From Azadirachta indica (taxonomy: Eukaryota > Streptophyta > Magnoliopsida > Sapindales > Meliaceae), in contig CM040453.1 in assembly GCA_022749755.1 (NCBI GenBank), positions 15,199,368 to 15,263,367 on the forward strand: a stretch of DNA of 64,000 nucleotides. Reading direction: 5' to 3'. Positions 1 through 15,200 of the stretch are shown here, piece after piece (within the stretch, counting starts at the first letter, position 1; every line of letters starts with the position of its first letter). Position numbers and translations under genes: made by a program. Under the pieces are notes generated by a model. That model worked only from the letters and a program-made list of their open reading frames with translations. It was not told where the DNA came from and ran no database searches.

Positions 1-271
1 GCAGGCGTTGAAATGAATTTCTCAATTGTATGCCATGCATGCTTATTTTATTTTCCTTACATTCCTGGTTCAATCAGATAGTGTCTTTGTGTGTAATAAC
101 CTCTTTTTCCTTCTGTTAGTTTCTGTTTAATTTTTGATGGATGTAAAAATAGAATGTACATGGACAAAAAAAAAAAAAAGGAAAAACGAGGTTCAGCTTA
201 ATGTGAGGGTATGAGTATGTTGGTTTAGTTATTTCATGGTTCTGAAATGGTGAGAAATTTGAATTCTGCAG
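1..271 (+). other. 3' end of an intron of GCN1
   Basis: Non-coding, T-rich sequence with a poly-A run near 165-178 and an intron acceptor AG at 270-271. No earlier exon is visible, so the gene start and promoter lie upstream of the window. Confidence 0.7.
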
Positions 272-3200
272 AAATGTCTCCTGAGGTTGCGGCATTGTTG
301 GTGGATGTAATTTTTAAAACATTGTCTATATATGATGATGGAGGCTCAAGGAGGGCTGTAGATGACTTGATTGAAAAATCATTAGGTGAGGTTGTATTCA
401 TGAAAACTTTTGCAGCAGCCCTTGTTCAGGCCATGGAAAAGCAGTCAAAGTTCCAATCTCACGTTGGCTGCTACAGACTTCTTAAATGGTCATGTCTCCT
501 GCTAAGCAAGAGTCAATTTGCTACAGTTTCAAAGAACGCATTGTGTAGAGTGGCTGCAGCACAGGCATTTTTGCTCCATATTGTCTTGCAAAGATCATTT
601 CATGAGCGAAGGGCTTGCAAGCAAATATTTTTCCATTTATTTTCTCAGGTTACAGCTCATGTAACACTTTCTTCTTTTTATGATGAATCTCACTAGCCTA
701 TTGGCTGGTTTGATTAAAACTTTGAGTATTCTGTGTTTGCTATTTTTCCAGTCACCAGATCTCTACAAGATCTACACAGATGAACTAAAGGATGCGCGAA
801 TTCCATACAAAGATAGTCCTGAACTGATATGGTTGTTGCTAGAGTTCTCATATACATCACCTTCTTTGCTTGAAAAATGCAAGGTGAGAATTTTTTATCT
901 TTCGTAACAGTGGAGATTTATGTGTATATGGCACTCTTGAGCTTCTCTGTTTATATTGGTTAAACTTTGGTCATTTTTGTTGATTATTTACATTAATCTT
1001 TTCTTTGGACAGCCGGTATTTCTTGATATATATGTTAAAGCAGTTTTAAATGCCAAAGAGAAACCAATGAAGGGTCTTAGTGAATGCTTTCATCCACTTT
1101 TTATGCACATGTCTCATGAAGATTTTCAGAGTATTGTGGTTCCAGCTTCCATAAAGATGTTAAAACGCAACCCTGAAATTGTATTAGAATCAGTTGGAAT
1201 TCTTTTGAAGTCTGTCAACCTTGATTTGAGTAAGTATGCGACCGAAGTCCTATCAGTGGTATTATCCCAGGCTCGACATGCTGATGAAGGTAGAAGGCTT
1301 GAGGCATTGGCTATAGTAGGGTGCCTAAGCCGGAAGTCTAGTAATCCGGATGCTTTAGAAGCTATGTTCAATGTTGTTAAAGCTGTAATTGGAGGTTAGT
1401 GTTTATTATTTGATCCTCCGTTTTACCTTTTTGTTTATCTATGTTACATGTGTTCCACCTTTGTATATCTGATCTTTTTTCCTTTTAATATGTTTCTTTA
1501 GTTTATTCTCAGAAAGAAAGAACGAGGTGGACTATTTGTTCATGTTCTTCTATGCTGCTTTTGAAGCATTCGTTATTAATGTGTCAAGCTTTTGCAGATT
1601 TTTAATCAAATGAATGTATGAACCTTTTCTGGGTTCTTGTAAGCTGAAATTTCAATTGTGGACAGGTTCAGAAGGAAGACTTGCATTTCCGTATCAGAGA
1701 ATTGGCATGATCAATGCACTTCAAGAATTGTCTAATGCTCCTGAAGGGAAACATCTCAAAAATCTTTCACTTACCATTTGCAAGTATCTTTTATCTTGTT
1801 ACAAGGATGAAGGTTGTTTGTTATGCTTTGATCTTCTCATTATTTTGTTGTTACTTGAATATTTTACTTGTATATGCTACTGGGCATCATGAATTTCTTC
1901 TTTAGATCTTTCTGAATTGTTATCTGCCATTGGCTTCCCGTCCTGTTTGTATTTGTTTGCTTTTGGTGCTTATTGTCTCCTATGTTCTTATTTCCAGGAA
2001 ATGAGGAGGTAAAACTTGCGACTTTGTCAGCTGTGGCTTCTTGGGCATCTCGTTCTGCTGACAACATTCAATCAGATCTAGTTTCTTTTATTACTTCCGG
2101 CCTTAAGGAGAAGGAAGCTTTAAGAAGAGGTCATCTGCGATGTTTGCGAGTCATCTGCAAGAACACTGATGCTGTTTTTCAGGTAAGTTGACCAGTTAAT
2201 TGTATGGTTCAGTGCTCTATTGCATAAGATGTTCTTCTGCCCTCACAAGTTAATTTATGTATATGTACTTTCAGGTATCGTCATTGCTGGGGCCTCTTGT
2301 TCAACTTGTCAAAACTGGTTTTACCAAAGCAGTGCAACGTTTGGATGGCATATATGCTTTGCTCATAGTGGGAAAGATTGCTGCTGCTGACATGAAAGCG
2401 GGTGCTTATTGATATAATCAATTAAACAGTTGTCTGACTTAAATTTGCAATGTTTATCATTCTCATTGCAATGCTGCTTTGATTAAATTCTTGAAGTTAA
2501 TCTTTGGCTCTTTCTCTTTTCTCAGAGGAGACCGTAACCAAGGAAAAGATCTGGTCTTTGATATCTCAAAATGAACCCTCACTTGTGCCTACTTCGATGG
2601 TAGTTAACACTGTTTTTTATGCTTAACATGTGTTTAATTGAATTTCTAATTTTTTTAACTTTTACATTTCATGATTTGCAGCTCTCAAAATTGTCAGTTG
2701 AGGATTGCATGGCTTGCATTGACCTTCTTGAGGTGTTGCTGGTGGACCATTCACGAAGGTATATTCATTTTTAATTCATATCACCACCGTACAAGTTATT
2801 GTGGATTATTAATAAATTTTTTTTAGTTTCTTATCTATAGAATAAGTGTAACCATGTTGCTTTCTTTTATATTGCAGAATATTGGAGACTTTCTCAGCTA
2901 AATTATTATTACAGGTAAATCTGTGTGAAGTACCATTTGGGTTTCTTTTCTTTGCTTAAAACCTGTGACTTATTGATCTAAGATGTATTGCAGTTAGTAC
3001 TCCTTTTCATCTGCCATCCAAGTTGGGATGTTCGAAAATTGGCTCAGGATGCTACAAGAAAGATAATTACAGCAGTTCCACAATTATCTGAAGCTCTTTT
3101 ACTTGAGTTTTCAAATTTTCTTTCTTTAGTTGGAGACAAAATTATTATCTCGAAAACAAGGTACGATTTATATGATATGAGTTTATTTGATTATGACTGC

Positions 3201-6200
3201 TTTTCGTAAATTGAAATCTAAGGTAAACTAGATATATTTGTATTTTTAGAACTTGCTATCTGTTGGTTTAATTTAATGTTTATTTGGGCTTGTAATGGTT
3301 TAATAATTTTGGCAAATCACATTTTTTTTAATTCTATCAAGGAGAAAATTAATTATTTCTTCGACACATTCATTGACGCTTCTAATAGTTGTTGTTTGCG
3401 GCCCTTGATATTCTTGGGCACTTTATGTTCTGGAGAAATAGTTTTCTCTTTTTCCTTGAGTTTTTACTTTTTCTAAATTGGTTGAAGGGATTTTAAACTA
3501 TATGTCAATAGTGAAACAGATAACTTACTGGATATGCAAGTTCCATTCCTTCCATCTGTTGAGGCATTAGTGAAGGCATTACTTGTGATATCACCTGTGG
3601 CTCTAGCTAGAGCTCCAAGTGTATCTTCACAAGTTATATTCTGCTCACATCATCCCTGCATTGTTGGCACTGCAAAAAGAGATGCAGTTTGGAAGGTATG
3701 TCCTTTTCTTTTAATTCTACTCTTTAGTTTTAGGGGTATTTGTTCCTTTCCTTGCAACTTGTACCCCATTGAGGTCGGTTGTAAACTTCAATGTGTTTAA
3801 GAAGCACAGACGGATGGAGAGAGAGGAAAGAGGGACCTGTGTGTGAGTGAGAGTGGAAATAAGAATGAAGTGAGTGACTTTGGTGTTGGTATTGACAAAG
3901 ACATTAGGCACATTTATTAATGCTATCTTTCAACTGTTTCAGCTTTGGTTCCTTATCAACCTTTCTTTGACTAATTTAATTTGCTTACCCCCTTCTTTGG
4001 TATATTTCCAGAGGCTCCATAAATGTTTGCAAACACACGGGTTTAATGTCATTGATATTATTTCTGCTGATGTTGGGAAATTATGCAAGGTAATTCACAG
4101 CAATGGGCAATACATTCTACTATGATTTATTTCTTTTCTGTTTTTCTCTCTATTGTAATCTTGATGATCCTAAATCTTGCCCTATGCATCAATTTTTCTA
4201 GCTTATTACTTCTTTCCAGTTACTGAAGGATAGAGTTTAAATGTGTTTTTTGTTTTTTTTCCCATTGAAATTCTGGCACAAATTAGTGTCCTACTGTGTG
4301 ATAATCGCAAATGAAGGAGTGTGGATAAAAACATTAGTTATTTAAGATTATATAGCAAGTGGAGATAAAAACATGTCAGAAATAGTTGTGGGATGTGTGT
4401 GAGATATTTGCATTTGCTAGTGTAAAAAATTCGTTGATAACTTTGGAATGTATTCTAATTCAGCATTTTGTCATCAATAATGTGACCATGTCCATGTTGC
4501 CATTGAGATAGTGAGCTCTTTGTTTCCAAAGGCAGAGGTATTTTAAGCTATGGTTCGACAATATGTGAATCCGGTGATGTTTATTCAGAGAGACATTTTC
4601 TTTTGGTTTTTCTTTCTCAAATATCTTCCTTTTTCCATGGGAAACAAAAGCAGCAGTTAAATGTTATTTCATTTATTAATATTAGATAGAAGTCTGATAT
4701 TAGCTTCTAATATTCATTTGTAAAGTTGAAGGATCTTCTTTCAGCAGGTGTGCAGGTGTCGAGGGTGCTTTTTTTTTTTTTTTTTTTGTGTGTACGGTGA
4801 AGCTAGTTACAGAGCACTTTAGAATGTTTGTGTTAATTTAGATACCCTACTAGAGAAAGGTTTTGATCCTTTTTGTGGATACCTTGTCCGTTGTTATTAT
4901 TTTCTTTCTCCATTCCTTTCAATATGTCTTTTCTCTTTCCCTTCAAAAGAATGTCCACTTCTATAATTTCTTTCCCAATTTTTTTCACTATAAATTTTTT
5001 GTAGCTTGCTATCAAAAGAATTTTCTAATGTTAGTTGGATATTTCATGCATTCCTCTTCCTATTTCTCAGTAGATCTGTTTCCTATCTTTTACAGATAAA
5101 ATGTTTCTGATAATATTGGTCAATATAATTTTTCAGTATACGAATATGTAGTATCTCTAAGATGATAAAAGAGTATCTATTGATGGTCATTGACTGATTT
5201 TTCGTATGCTTCCAATTGGGTTGTTTGGATATAAGTCCTTGAAAATTATATTGAAATAGTATCATGGTTACTAGAATTCCATAATTTCTTATGTTGGGTA
5301 TATATCTCTTGGTGACAAAGACATTGATTTGGCTACATCCTTATAATTGGTGCATATAGTTTGTGGTGCATGGAGCAATGGTGTACAATTAAGTGGGCAT
5401 AATTAGATTATGAAATATAGAAATATTATCACATGGTTTTAGTTTGTTACTTACGAACATATCACATGCTCAAGGTTGTTGCCTTGCTTGAAATTTTGGA
5501 AGTGTTGTGATTTGTGCTAGAATCAAATATTTGTCTGTAATAGCCACTGTTTATTAATGGTGTGTGTGCATTTGTACTCTGCTGCTAACTTTCTGTGGAT
5601 TGAGTTGTGCAGGATTTGCTTGGATTGGCGGGGTTGATGAGTTCCAATCCCCTTGAACAACAAGCTGCTAAATATTCTCTATCCACGTTGATGTCTATAA
5701 CACCTAAAGATACCTATGTAGAATTTGAAAAGGTTTGTCCGTTGTGTATTTGCTATTTTGGACTATGTTTAATTTAAATGTAGCTGATGCCATGTACTTG
5801 CTTCGTTCTGAGTGTTGACTGGAATCCCTTTGCTCCCTTGCCAGTATCTGAAAAATCTTCCAGATCGTTATTTGCATGATACTCTTTCGGAGAAAGACAT
5901 TCAGGTTAACTTTCCGCAACTTGTTCACTTGTAAACTATTACATATATAGAATTTTCTTTTGTTAGAGTTTTCGTTTGTTATAAATGAATGCATTATTTT
6001 TAATCTTTTGCTTAGTGAGAATTGAATTTTAGACTTATTTAGCTGCATCCCACCTTTTGCTTCCGAATCTAGGCACTGAGGCTCTTAACTGGAAAGGTGG
6101 CTTCTGATGCCCTTAAGACAAAAATAATCTTTTGTTTATGTTATGGTTATGCTTTTGTGATATGGTACCATTGAAGGTATGACTTTAATAGCATCGTGAA

Positions 6201-9200
6201 TTTTTTATCCTCTGTTATAGATAAGTTCCTTCTGTCACTGAGGGGAGGGCACCTTCTTTTTTTGTCATTGAAGAAGGGACTTTGGTTGATTCAATATAGA
6301 GTCGCTTGATGGATGGCCATTAGTGTTGCTTTCTCATAGTTGATTGGTCGATCGCGCTTGAATACTTTGCGTGCGATACTGTTGAAAGCAATCCAAGACT
6401 ATGACAATAGCTTTGCAGACACGTTCTGCTGCCTTTTTAGCTGTTCTTGGACCTAACCAGATATCTTCTTATAATTTGGTTATTAATCTGTTGCTCCTCT
6501 TGGTTCTATTTTTGAACCCATGCATTGTAAAAGTTAGCTGATTATTTGTTTCAACAAATCTCAGTTTCTGAAGCACTTAGGTTTGGAATATACCGTCTGT
6601 AAGCCCTGTGATTTTCCTCCTTTTGCTTTCCCTTCTGAGCAAATGCTATTCCTTTTTCTGGCCCATAATTATTTATTCACGTAAAGGAAAGAAAAGTTGT
6701 ACCCTGAAAAGCCATGATGCACCTGCAACTTTTTGATGTGCTAATGTTGGCTCTCTCTCTCTCTCTCTCTCTCTCTCGTGTCATTTTTCCAGATTTTTCA
6801 TACTCCTGAAGGAATGCTTTCCAGCGAGCAAGGTGTTTATGTTGCTGAGACTGTTGCTGCTAAGAACACGAAACAAGCAAAGGGCCGTTTCCGTGTATAT
6901 GAAGACCAGGATGACATGGTACTTCTATGTGTTTCCAGCATTCTCTCTTCTTCTTCTTTCATCTTTCTCTGGCATGGTTTTGACAAAATCATGTTGGCTG
7001 TTTATGATGATTTTGTGTCTGCTCCCAGGACAATGCCAGCGCAAATCATTCTGCAAAGAGGGAACCAACTGGTAGAGAAGTGGCTGGTGTGGGGAAAAAG
7101 GATATTGGGAAACTGACAAAGAAATCTGGCATGTTATTTGTCCATATCTCACTCCATTATTTGTATTGCTCAGCATTAGTTAATTGTATTAGCTTTTTTA
7201 TATTGATTTATTTTGATCCACTAGATAAAGGAAAGACTGCAAAAGAAGAGGCACGCGAAATGCTGCTTAAGGAGGAAGAGTCTATACGTGAGAAGGTTCA
7301 AGGAATACAGTCGAATCTGTCTTTGATGCTGAGCGCCCTTGGGGAGATGGCTGTTGCCAATCCAATATTTACACACAGTCAATTACCTTCTCTGGTTTGT
7401 TTCACAAAACCAAAACGAAGATGCAAATATAAATATGTTGATTAATATGTGATTTGCAGGTTCATTTTACATTTACCTTTTGCTTCTATTTGGGGTAAAC
7501 TTATTTCGGCTTGCTAATTTCAGAATGGAAAATCTTTCATGTTTTCTCTTCTTCATAATGCCCCTTAAAAAGTTGAATTGAATGTTATATTGTGTCCATT
7601 TTGTTTTATAGATGCAATCTTCTCTTCGTGATTAAAAACTTTGCCCTTAGGTGTGCTAATCTAATTTGTCATATTTTGTCTAAGATGTTTATAACACATT
7701 TATAAAATTTAACCACTCGCCTGCTTTAACCTTTGTCTCAGTGAAAAATGATTGATAAACTAGTTTATGTGTAGCAATTGTTGATTTACATTGTGTAGTT
7801 TGTGATCACTGATCAGCAATGCTCCAGTTTGCTTATCTAATCTGATTAGCCATTGATTGATAAGAACTTCAATATAGATTAGTTGAAAATTTGTGACTGA
7901 AATCATTGATCTTTAATGTGTTAGATTTTTCACCACATAATTTCCGTCTTTTTATTGGTTTTGGTGTTTATGAGTCATTTTTTTCCTTCTAAAATTATAC
8001 CAGGTTAAGTTTGTTGATCCTTTACTGCGGTCACCTATAGTAAGTGATGTAGCCTATGAAGCCTTGGTGAAACTTGCTAGATGTACAGCTGTGCCTCTGT
8101 GTAATTGGGCCCTTGACATTGCAACTGCTTTACGCCTCATTGTGACCGAGGAAGTTTGTGTAGATTTAGATCTTATTTCATTGGTGGGTGATGCAGAAGC
8201 CAATGAAAGAACGTCCTTGGGTCTCTTTGAGAGAATAGTTAATGGCTTATCTGTATCATGCAAATCTGGGCCTCTTCCTGTAGATTCTTTTACTTTCATC
8301 TTTCCGGTAAGTTTTCCCATTTTACTATGTGAATGTCTGTGATGTTTCTCTTTCACCAACTTGTCAGATAATGGTTTATTGCATCTTGTGCCAGATAATG
8401 GAGCGGATTTTGTTGTCGCCCAAGAAAACAGGACTTCATGATGATGTGCTTCAGATTCTTTATAAGCACATGGATCCTCTTTTACCCCTTCCTAGACTTC
8501 GAATGATATCAGTTACGTATCTAGACCTCTGTTCTAGCATAGCTTATATCTTATCATTCAAATGACTTGTGCTTGTCTTACTGTTACTTGCTATATCTTT
8601 CAATCTCTCTTCTGTAGGTGCTCTATCATGTTCTAGGTGTTGTACCTTCTTATCAAGCAGCTATTGGATCAGCACTGAATGAATTGTGTCTTGGTCTCCA
8701 ACCAGAGGAAGTGGCACCTGTATGTGCTTCACATTTCTGTTTCAATTACTTTTGTAATGTGCATCAGCAGTTCTTGTTAAGCCATCTTTCATTATTTATG
8801 AACACAGGCTCTATATGGAGTATATGCAAAAGATGTTCATGTGAGAATGGCCTGCTTAAATGCAATAAAATGCATTCCAGTTGTGTCTACCCATTCTCTT
8901 CCCGAAAATATTGAGGTTGCAACAAGCATATGGATTGCTCTTCATGATCCGGAAAAGGTTTGGCCTGCAACTCTATTCTTTTAAAATGTAAACTGAATTT
9001 TTTCTTTTTTTTTCCCTTTGAGATTAGTTTCAGTGGTCTATTAAATCTCTAATCATCGAATTTTAATCCATGATCTATGGACATCTTGCCATAAATTATT
9101 TGGATTGTATCTGTTCATTTCTGGCATTATTTTAATTTTGATTCATATTTTTGTCTGTGGACTTCCCTTGATACCATTATATATTACTTCTGTAGTTGTG

Positions 9201-12200
9201 CTCTACTGTCAGGCTACTTTTTTCTGTTTAAGTATTTGGTTCTTTTGTTGAGGTGTTCCTCAATTTATGGTTGTCTCTCTTTTCTTTTAAATATCTTTTG
9301 AGGGACTCATTAGTTGGTGACCAAATTCCTCTTCCAGCTAATAAAGTTTGCTAGGGGTCTGAATGTTCCTGGAGGAGTTCCATCTGTGGTTGTTTAATTC
9401 ATAGACCAAGTGGGTGAGAAATGAGATTGAATAGAGCCAAATAATGGTCTCATATTTATAATGCGAAAACAAGTTGGTTTCTAATGTTCTACAATCGTTT
9501 CCAGTTCATTTATGAGTTGACTAGATTACCAAATTGTAACTGAGGATCAGTGGTTCAACAATTAAAATAGTGAATACACTGGCAGTAGTATGCAACTTCT
9601 ATTGGCTTGTTTGCTTTCTGCCTAGGGGAGGGATGGCTACAAATTTATTGATTTATTTTTCACGTGCTTTATATAGTTTTTTTGCCCTTTGGTTTATTTT
9701 GCATTCTTTGTTGATATCTGGTCCACAGTTGTATACCCTAAACATTTTTCTCTTTCAATATAGTTTTTCAGATCCTTATAAAAAATGGATGTTTATTGGC
9801 TGACTGTTTGATAAGATGAACCTTTGCATTAGTTTTGAGTAAATAAATCTTTGCAGGCATATTTTCATGGATTCTATTTGGAATTATAGTTCATGCTCTT
9901 ATCTTTCTCATTTAATAAATCTTGTTTAGTTTTTTCTCGGAAAGAAATTAAGATGTTGAACATGGAAATTATATGGCCATTTAACTTTTAAAGGAAAAGT
10001 TGCACTAAAACCTTTGGGAAGTGTGTTGTATGCACTCTTTTGGCGATTTAGCTTGAAACAAACACTTGCATTTTGTTGATGAAAAAGGGGAAGTACTTGG
10101 TAGTTTCTGGGCCACAATATGACGTTCTGCATTTCTTTGGGCCTCTGTAATAAAGGAGTTTAAGGAGTCAAAATTTTTCTTTATCATCTTAGTTGGGAAT
10201 AGTTGCAAGTCAGGAATAGTTGTTAAGTTAGGTTGTTATAGAGATGTTTGGTATTGATGTGTTGTGTCTTCTATTGTACCTTTTGAAGCCACAACTGCCA
10301 TGGGATGGAATCGCCAAATAGAAATATAAGTTTTAAAGTGAATTTTCAGCCCTAGAAGTTCATGATTACCAAACACTTTAACTGTTGTGTGTTCAAAGTT
10401 ATTAGCAGCACAACAGTACCATGCATACACTTTTTTTGTGTGATACTTTGATGCAGGGATCTGGTTTCTTTTTAAAAGTGATAGGAAGCTTCAGATTTAT
10501 TCAAACACTGTTGTATAGCTTTGATCCCTCTCTCGGTGTGTTTTGGCTTTTGCTGTTGACTGCTGGTCCAAGTATTGTACTCCTTTTCGATCAGCAATAC
10601 ACCTTTTTCTTAACCTACCTAATACTAAATAAATAAGTAATTAATGTTTCTGTCAGCTGCAAAATGTGCTACAACCCAGATTACTCTATTTTACTCAAAT
10701 TTTATTGAGACTTTGTCAATTTCTCTCTGTCTCTCTTTCATGATTTGGATAACTCTAATATTGGTTTTATTGGTGTGTCGAAAATTTCATTTTTTTTGCT
10801 TCTTTTCCTTATTATACTCATCCAATATACAATCTTTACTGCCCTCAGTCAGTTGCAGAAGCAGCAGAGGATATATGGGATCGTTATGGGCATGACTTTG
10901 GAACTGATTATTCTGGACTGTTCCGAGCACTTTCTCATTCTAATTATAATGTTCGCCTGGCTGCTGCCGAGGCATTGGCTGCTGCTATGGATGAACAACC
11001 AGATTCCATACAGGTTAGATTTATATTTTGCTTCAATCATGATTTAGCTGTGGCATTCTCTAACATTTTTACAATAATTTCAGGAATCTCTTTCAACGTT
11101 ATTTTCTTTGTATATCCGTGATGCTGGTTTAGGCGGGGACAATGTCTATGCCGACTGGCTAGGCAGACAAGGAATAGCTTTGGCATTGTATTCTGCTGCT
11201 GATGTTCTGAGAGCAAAAGACCTTCCTGTTGTCATGACATTTCTGATATCACGGGCACTTGTAAGATCCACTTTGCTGTTCTGCTGATAATGATGTTTGA
11301 TATTTGCTAAACTTTGTCGCTAGGAATTCATTGGAAGTATAGCATGCATTATTTTATCGAAAGTCTGAAAAGCCATCTACTTTCTTTTGGGTCACTGGTT
11401 ATCATTTTAGTAAGTCTTTCATTTTACTCTAAACAAAAAATGTAAGATGGTATTATAGTTTCCACATTATCATTCATGTGGCCAGAAGAAAAGAGATTAA
11501 ACCACCATATCTGCAAATGCTTTTATTTTGCAGGCTGATCCTAATGCGGATGTTCGAGGAAGAATGCTTAATGCTGGTATCATGATTATTGATAAGCATG
11601 GGAAGGATAATGTGTCTTTGTTATTTCCAATCTTTGAAAACTACCTAAACAAGAAGGTCAGTTTCTTTTTTAAAAGTTATGAATGTTTGAGCCAAAGCGC
11701 CGAGTATATCCATTATTTTTTCTTTAATGGCTGGAATACATTATGGGCTTCTTATTTGAAGTATTTTGGAACATTCAATATCTTAGATAATTCTTGTTCT
11801 TGCTTAGGCATCAGATGAAGAAAAATATGATTTGGTTCGAGAGGGAGTTGTAATCTTTACTGGAGCTCTGGCAAAACATTTGGCCAAGGTATCAATTTTA
11901 AGTTTATGCACTTCCCTTTTTCTGGAAATTACGTGGCATTTTTTTTCGTCTTCAATTTAACATATTTTCTTTGTAACAGGATGATCCTAAAGTTCATGCC
12001 GTGGTAGAGAAATTGTTGGATGTGTTGAACACCCCATCAGAAGCTGTTCAGCGGGCAGTCTCAACCTGCCTATCTCCACTAATGCAATCAATGCGTGTAT
12101 GTTGTGTGTGTGTGTTGCAAAGAGGATTTTTCTTTTCCTTTTTTGTTTTTTTGTGTTCTTTTTGTGTGTTTGTTTATGTTATCCAATTGTTTGTCATGTC

Positions 12201-15200
12201 TTAGCTGTTTCTGAAGATGTAACATATCTTTAGCCAGTTGCCGTATAATAGAGACTACACGTTGCCTTACATTGCATTTGTCTGCCTTAGGATGATGCAC
12301 CAACACTTGTTTCTAGACTGCTGGATCAGCTAATGAAGAGTGACAAATATGGAGAACGTCGTGGAGCAGCTTTTGGACTTGCTGGACTGGTTAAGGGATT
12401 TGGAATTTCTTGCTTGAAGAAGTACGACATTGCAGTTACACTAAGGGAAGGTTTCACAGATAGGTAATTTTATCTCTCAAGTTTGTTGGCACTTTGGGTG
12501 GTAGAAACTACCATTGGAGCTTAAATTAATAAATTTCCCTCTTAGTGTGGGTACTTTGCTGAAAAGAAATGTTTATTGCTCTTTATTCTCAATCCCTTCT
12601 TGTTTATTTTGGCTCCTAAAAGAGCTCCATAGAGATCTCTTGGAAGTTGTGTACAGTTTCAATGCATTGGTTGGTTCAGAGTTTGGCAGGGCTTTTGTGT
12701 AAATAGGGTTTGGCCCCTCAAGAAATTAATTCATGATTTGCCTATCAACATGGTCTGTTGATCTATTGTTTGTTGGAAGGATGGGACACCTGGTACAGTA
12801 ATTAGAATGGCTGGCTTTTTGGCTACCAGCTATTCCATTCATTAGAGAAAATTGAAAATATGGGTCCCAAATCTAGGTAGTTTTATTTTTATCTTTTGAC
12901 CTCATTGTCTTAATGGTAGCTTGTCATTGATTTGCTTTCTTGGAGATTGCTGCCAAATAAAATCTGTCCCAAGCCAAAATATCACAAGTGTCACCTTGTG
13001 CAGGATCATCATAACGAAAACTATAACCAAAATACAAAGTTATGCTACAGCATCATTAATTGATTTATGTTGATCTTGTGTTTCTTTTAAACTACAGGAA
13101 TTCTGCAAAACGTCGTGAAGGAGCTTTGCTAGCTTTTGAGTGCCTCTGTGAAAAACTTGGGCGGTTGTTTGAACCGTATGTAAACAATTGTTATGTCCAT
13201 CTTCTTATAGCCTAAGTTTTTTATGCAACCACTTATTTATTATTTTTTCCCTTTTGGTCTAGGTATGTGATCCAAATGCTACCATTACTCTTGGTTTCTT
13301 TCTCTGATCAAGTTGTTGCGGTTCGTGAAGCTGCTGAATGTGCTGCTCGTGCAATGATGTCTCAACTTACAGCGCAGGGGGTGAAGCTTGTCCTTCCATC
13401 ACTATTGAAGGTTCTTATTTTAGTTCAACTGTCTTATCTAGTTTGCTTATATGGTTACCTTCCATAATTTCATTGAGTCTAGGTTTGCTTTTAATTTATC
13501 TGGAAATTTGGTGGAGAATAGAGATAATGATTCTTTATGTAGTATATTGTGTCGATGTATGGATGTCATAGTAATCTCTTAGGATGAATTTGTTGGTCTT
13601 TAAAACTTAATCTGTATGGTGATGCTGAATTGCTTCTATGTACAAATGCTACTCTGCCAGAAACGCAAATCATTGGTTAAGAACATCTGGGGATGCTGTT
13701 ATTAATATTTAATCCATTGGGTATCTGTGTCAGTTCTTGATTGTCCTTACCCTTTTTCTTTTCAACTTCTGTGAAAAGAAAATATGTTTAGGTCCTGACT
13801 GATAAACAGGTTGATGAAACAAAGCTGCATTGATAATGCCATGAGAATTAGAATATGAATTATAATTATAATGAGCAAGTTTATATATCATTTTTTCTGA
13901 AATAAATATTCAATTTTCATCCATATTCCGGTTAAAGTCTGTCAAATATGTTAGATTCAAATTTATATAAAATGAAATTTCTGTCCTCTCTCATTCTTTG
14001 TGGACACCTTATCCATTCACACTTGTATTACTTTTCGATGATTTCAATATTATTTTCTTTATTAAAAAAATGTAAAGCTCTCTGCAGTTTTTCCTATTTG
14101 CGTTAATGAAACTTGTGGTCTTTCTAACAAAAATTATAGCCCTTCTCGGCCAGCCTTAGCTTTTTGACAATCATCTTGTTGTATCATTAAATTTTTCACA
14201 GGGCCTTGAAGATAAAGCTTGGCGAACGAAGCAAAGCAGTGTACAACTACTTGGTGCTATGGCTTATTGTGCTCCTCAACAGCTTTCACAGTGTCTCCCT
14301 AAGATTGTGCCAAAACTGACTGAGGTTCACATATGAAAATATATTTTCCTTTCCCATTTTCTCTTGTAGCCCTTTATTTGATAGAATTTAAATGGGCTGA
14401 ATTGATATTGGTCTTCTAATCACAGGTGCTAACAGATACACATCCCAAAGTCCAGTCAGCAGGGCAGATGGCTCTTCAGCAGGTATAGTTTTTTTTTTTT
14501 TTTTTTAATATATGATCATTCACTCTGAGTTTATTAGTTACTATTGGTAGTAATACTTTGAATCATTATCTATAGGTTGGGAGTGTGATAAAGAATCCTG
14601 AAATAGCTTCTCTTGTCCCTACACTTCTGATGGGTCTTACAGACCCCAATGACCACACAAAATATTCTCTTGATATTCTTCTCCAAGTAAGGTTTATTTG
14701 CTGAAAATGTCATTTCGGCTGGAGCTTATCATCTCTTTGGTTGCCTTAAATGCTTATTCACCTTTTTGCAGACAACGTTTGTCAATACAGTTGATGCCCC
14801 TTCACTTGCACTCTTGGTGCCAATAGTACATAGAGGGCTAAGGGAGAGGAGTGCTGAGACCAAGAAGAAAGCTGCACAGATTGTTGGAAATATGTGTTCA
14901 TTAGTTACAGAACCAAAAGATATGATTCCTTATATAGGATTGCTCCTTCCTGAAGTGAAAAAGGTACCTTGTATATCTGGAGATCCATAACTTTTTCACT
15001 CTAATTTTAACAATTTTCTTTCTATGTGAGTGCTCATCTTATTTCTATTAAAAAATCTAGGTACTTGTGGATCCAATTCCAGAAGTTCGATCTGTTGCAG
15101 CAAGGGCCCTTGGATCCCTTATAAGAGGAATGGGAGAAGAAAACTTCCCAGATCTTGTTTCATGGTTATTAGAGACTCTTAAATCTGATTCTAGTAATGT

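Larger units (their letters stand above)
272..8957 (+). other. ILA: GCN1 N-terminal HEAT region (visible exons 1-21)
   Basis: These exons encode the N-terminal third, the part that mediates ribosome contact in yeast Gcn1 (family knowledge). The first visible exon opens inside a codon after an intron AG at 270-271. It continues as [17 protein letters not shown], so at least one upstream exon with the true start is outside the window. A lysine/glutamate-rich linker, with [19 protein letters not shown] in exon 17, separates HEAT blocks. Exon 19 (8395-8511) encodes [18 protein letters not shown]. Introns are mostly 70-350 nt, but those at 4090-5612, 5905-6792 and 7395-8003 are longer. Confidence 0.85.

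Noticed and set aside
1126..1371. 81-codon minus-strand open frame
   Set aside because: Antisense shadow of a clearly coding GCN1 exon (1013-1394).
8054..8359. 101-codon minus-strand open frame opposite GCN1 exon 18
   Set aside because: Complement of well-supported coding sequence, with no independent evidence.
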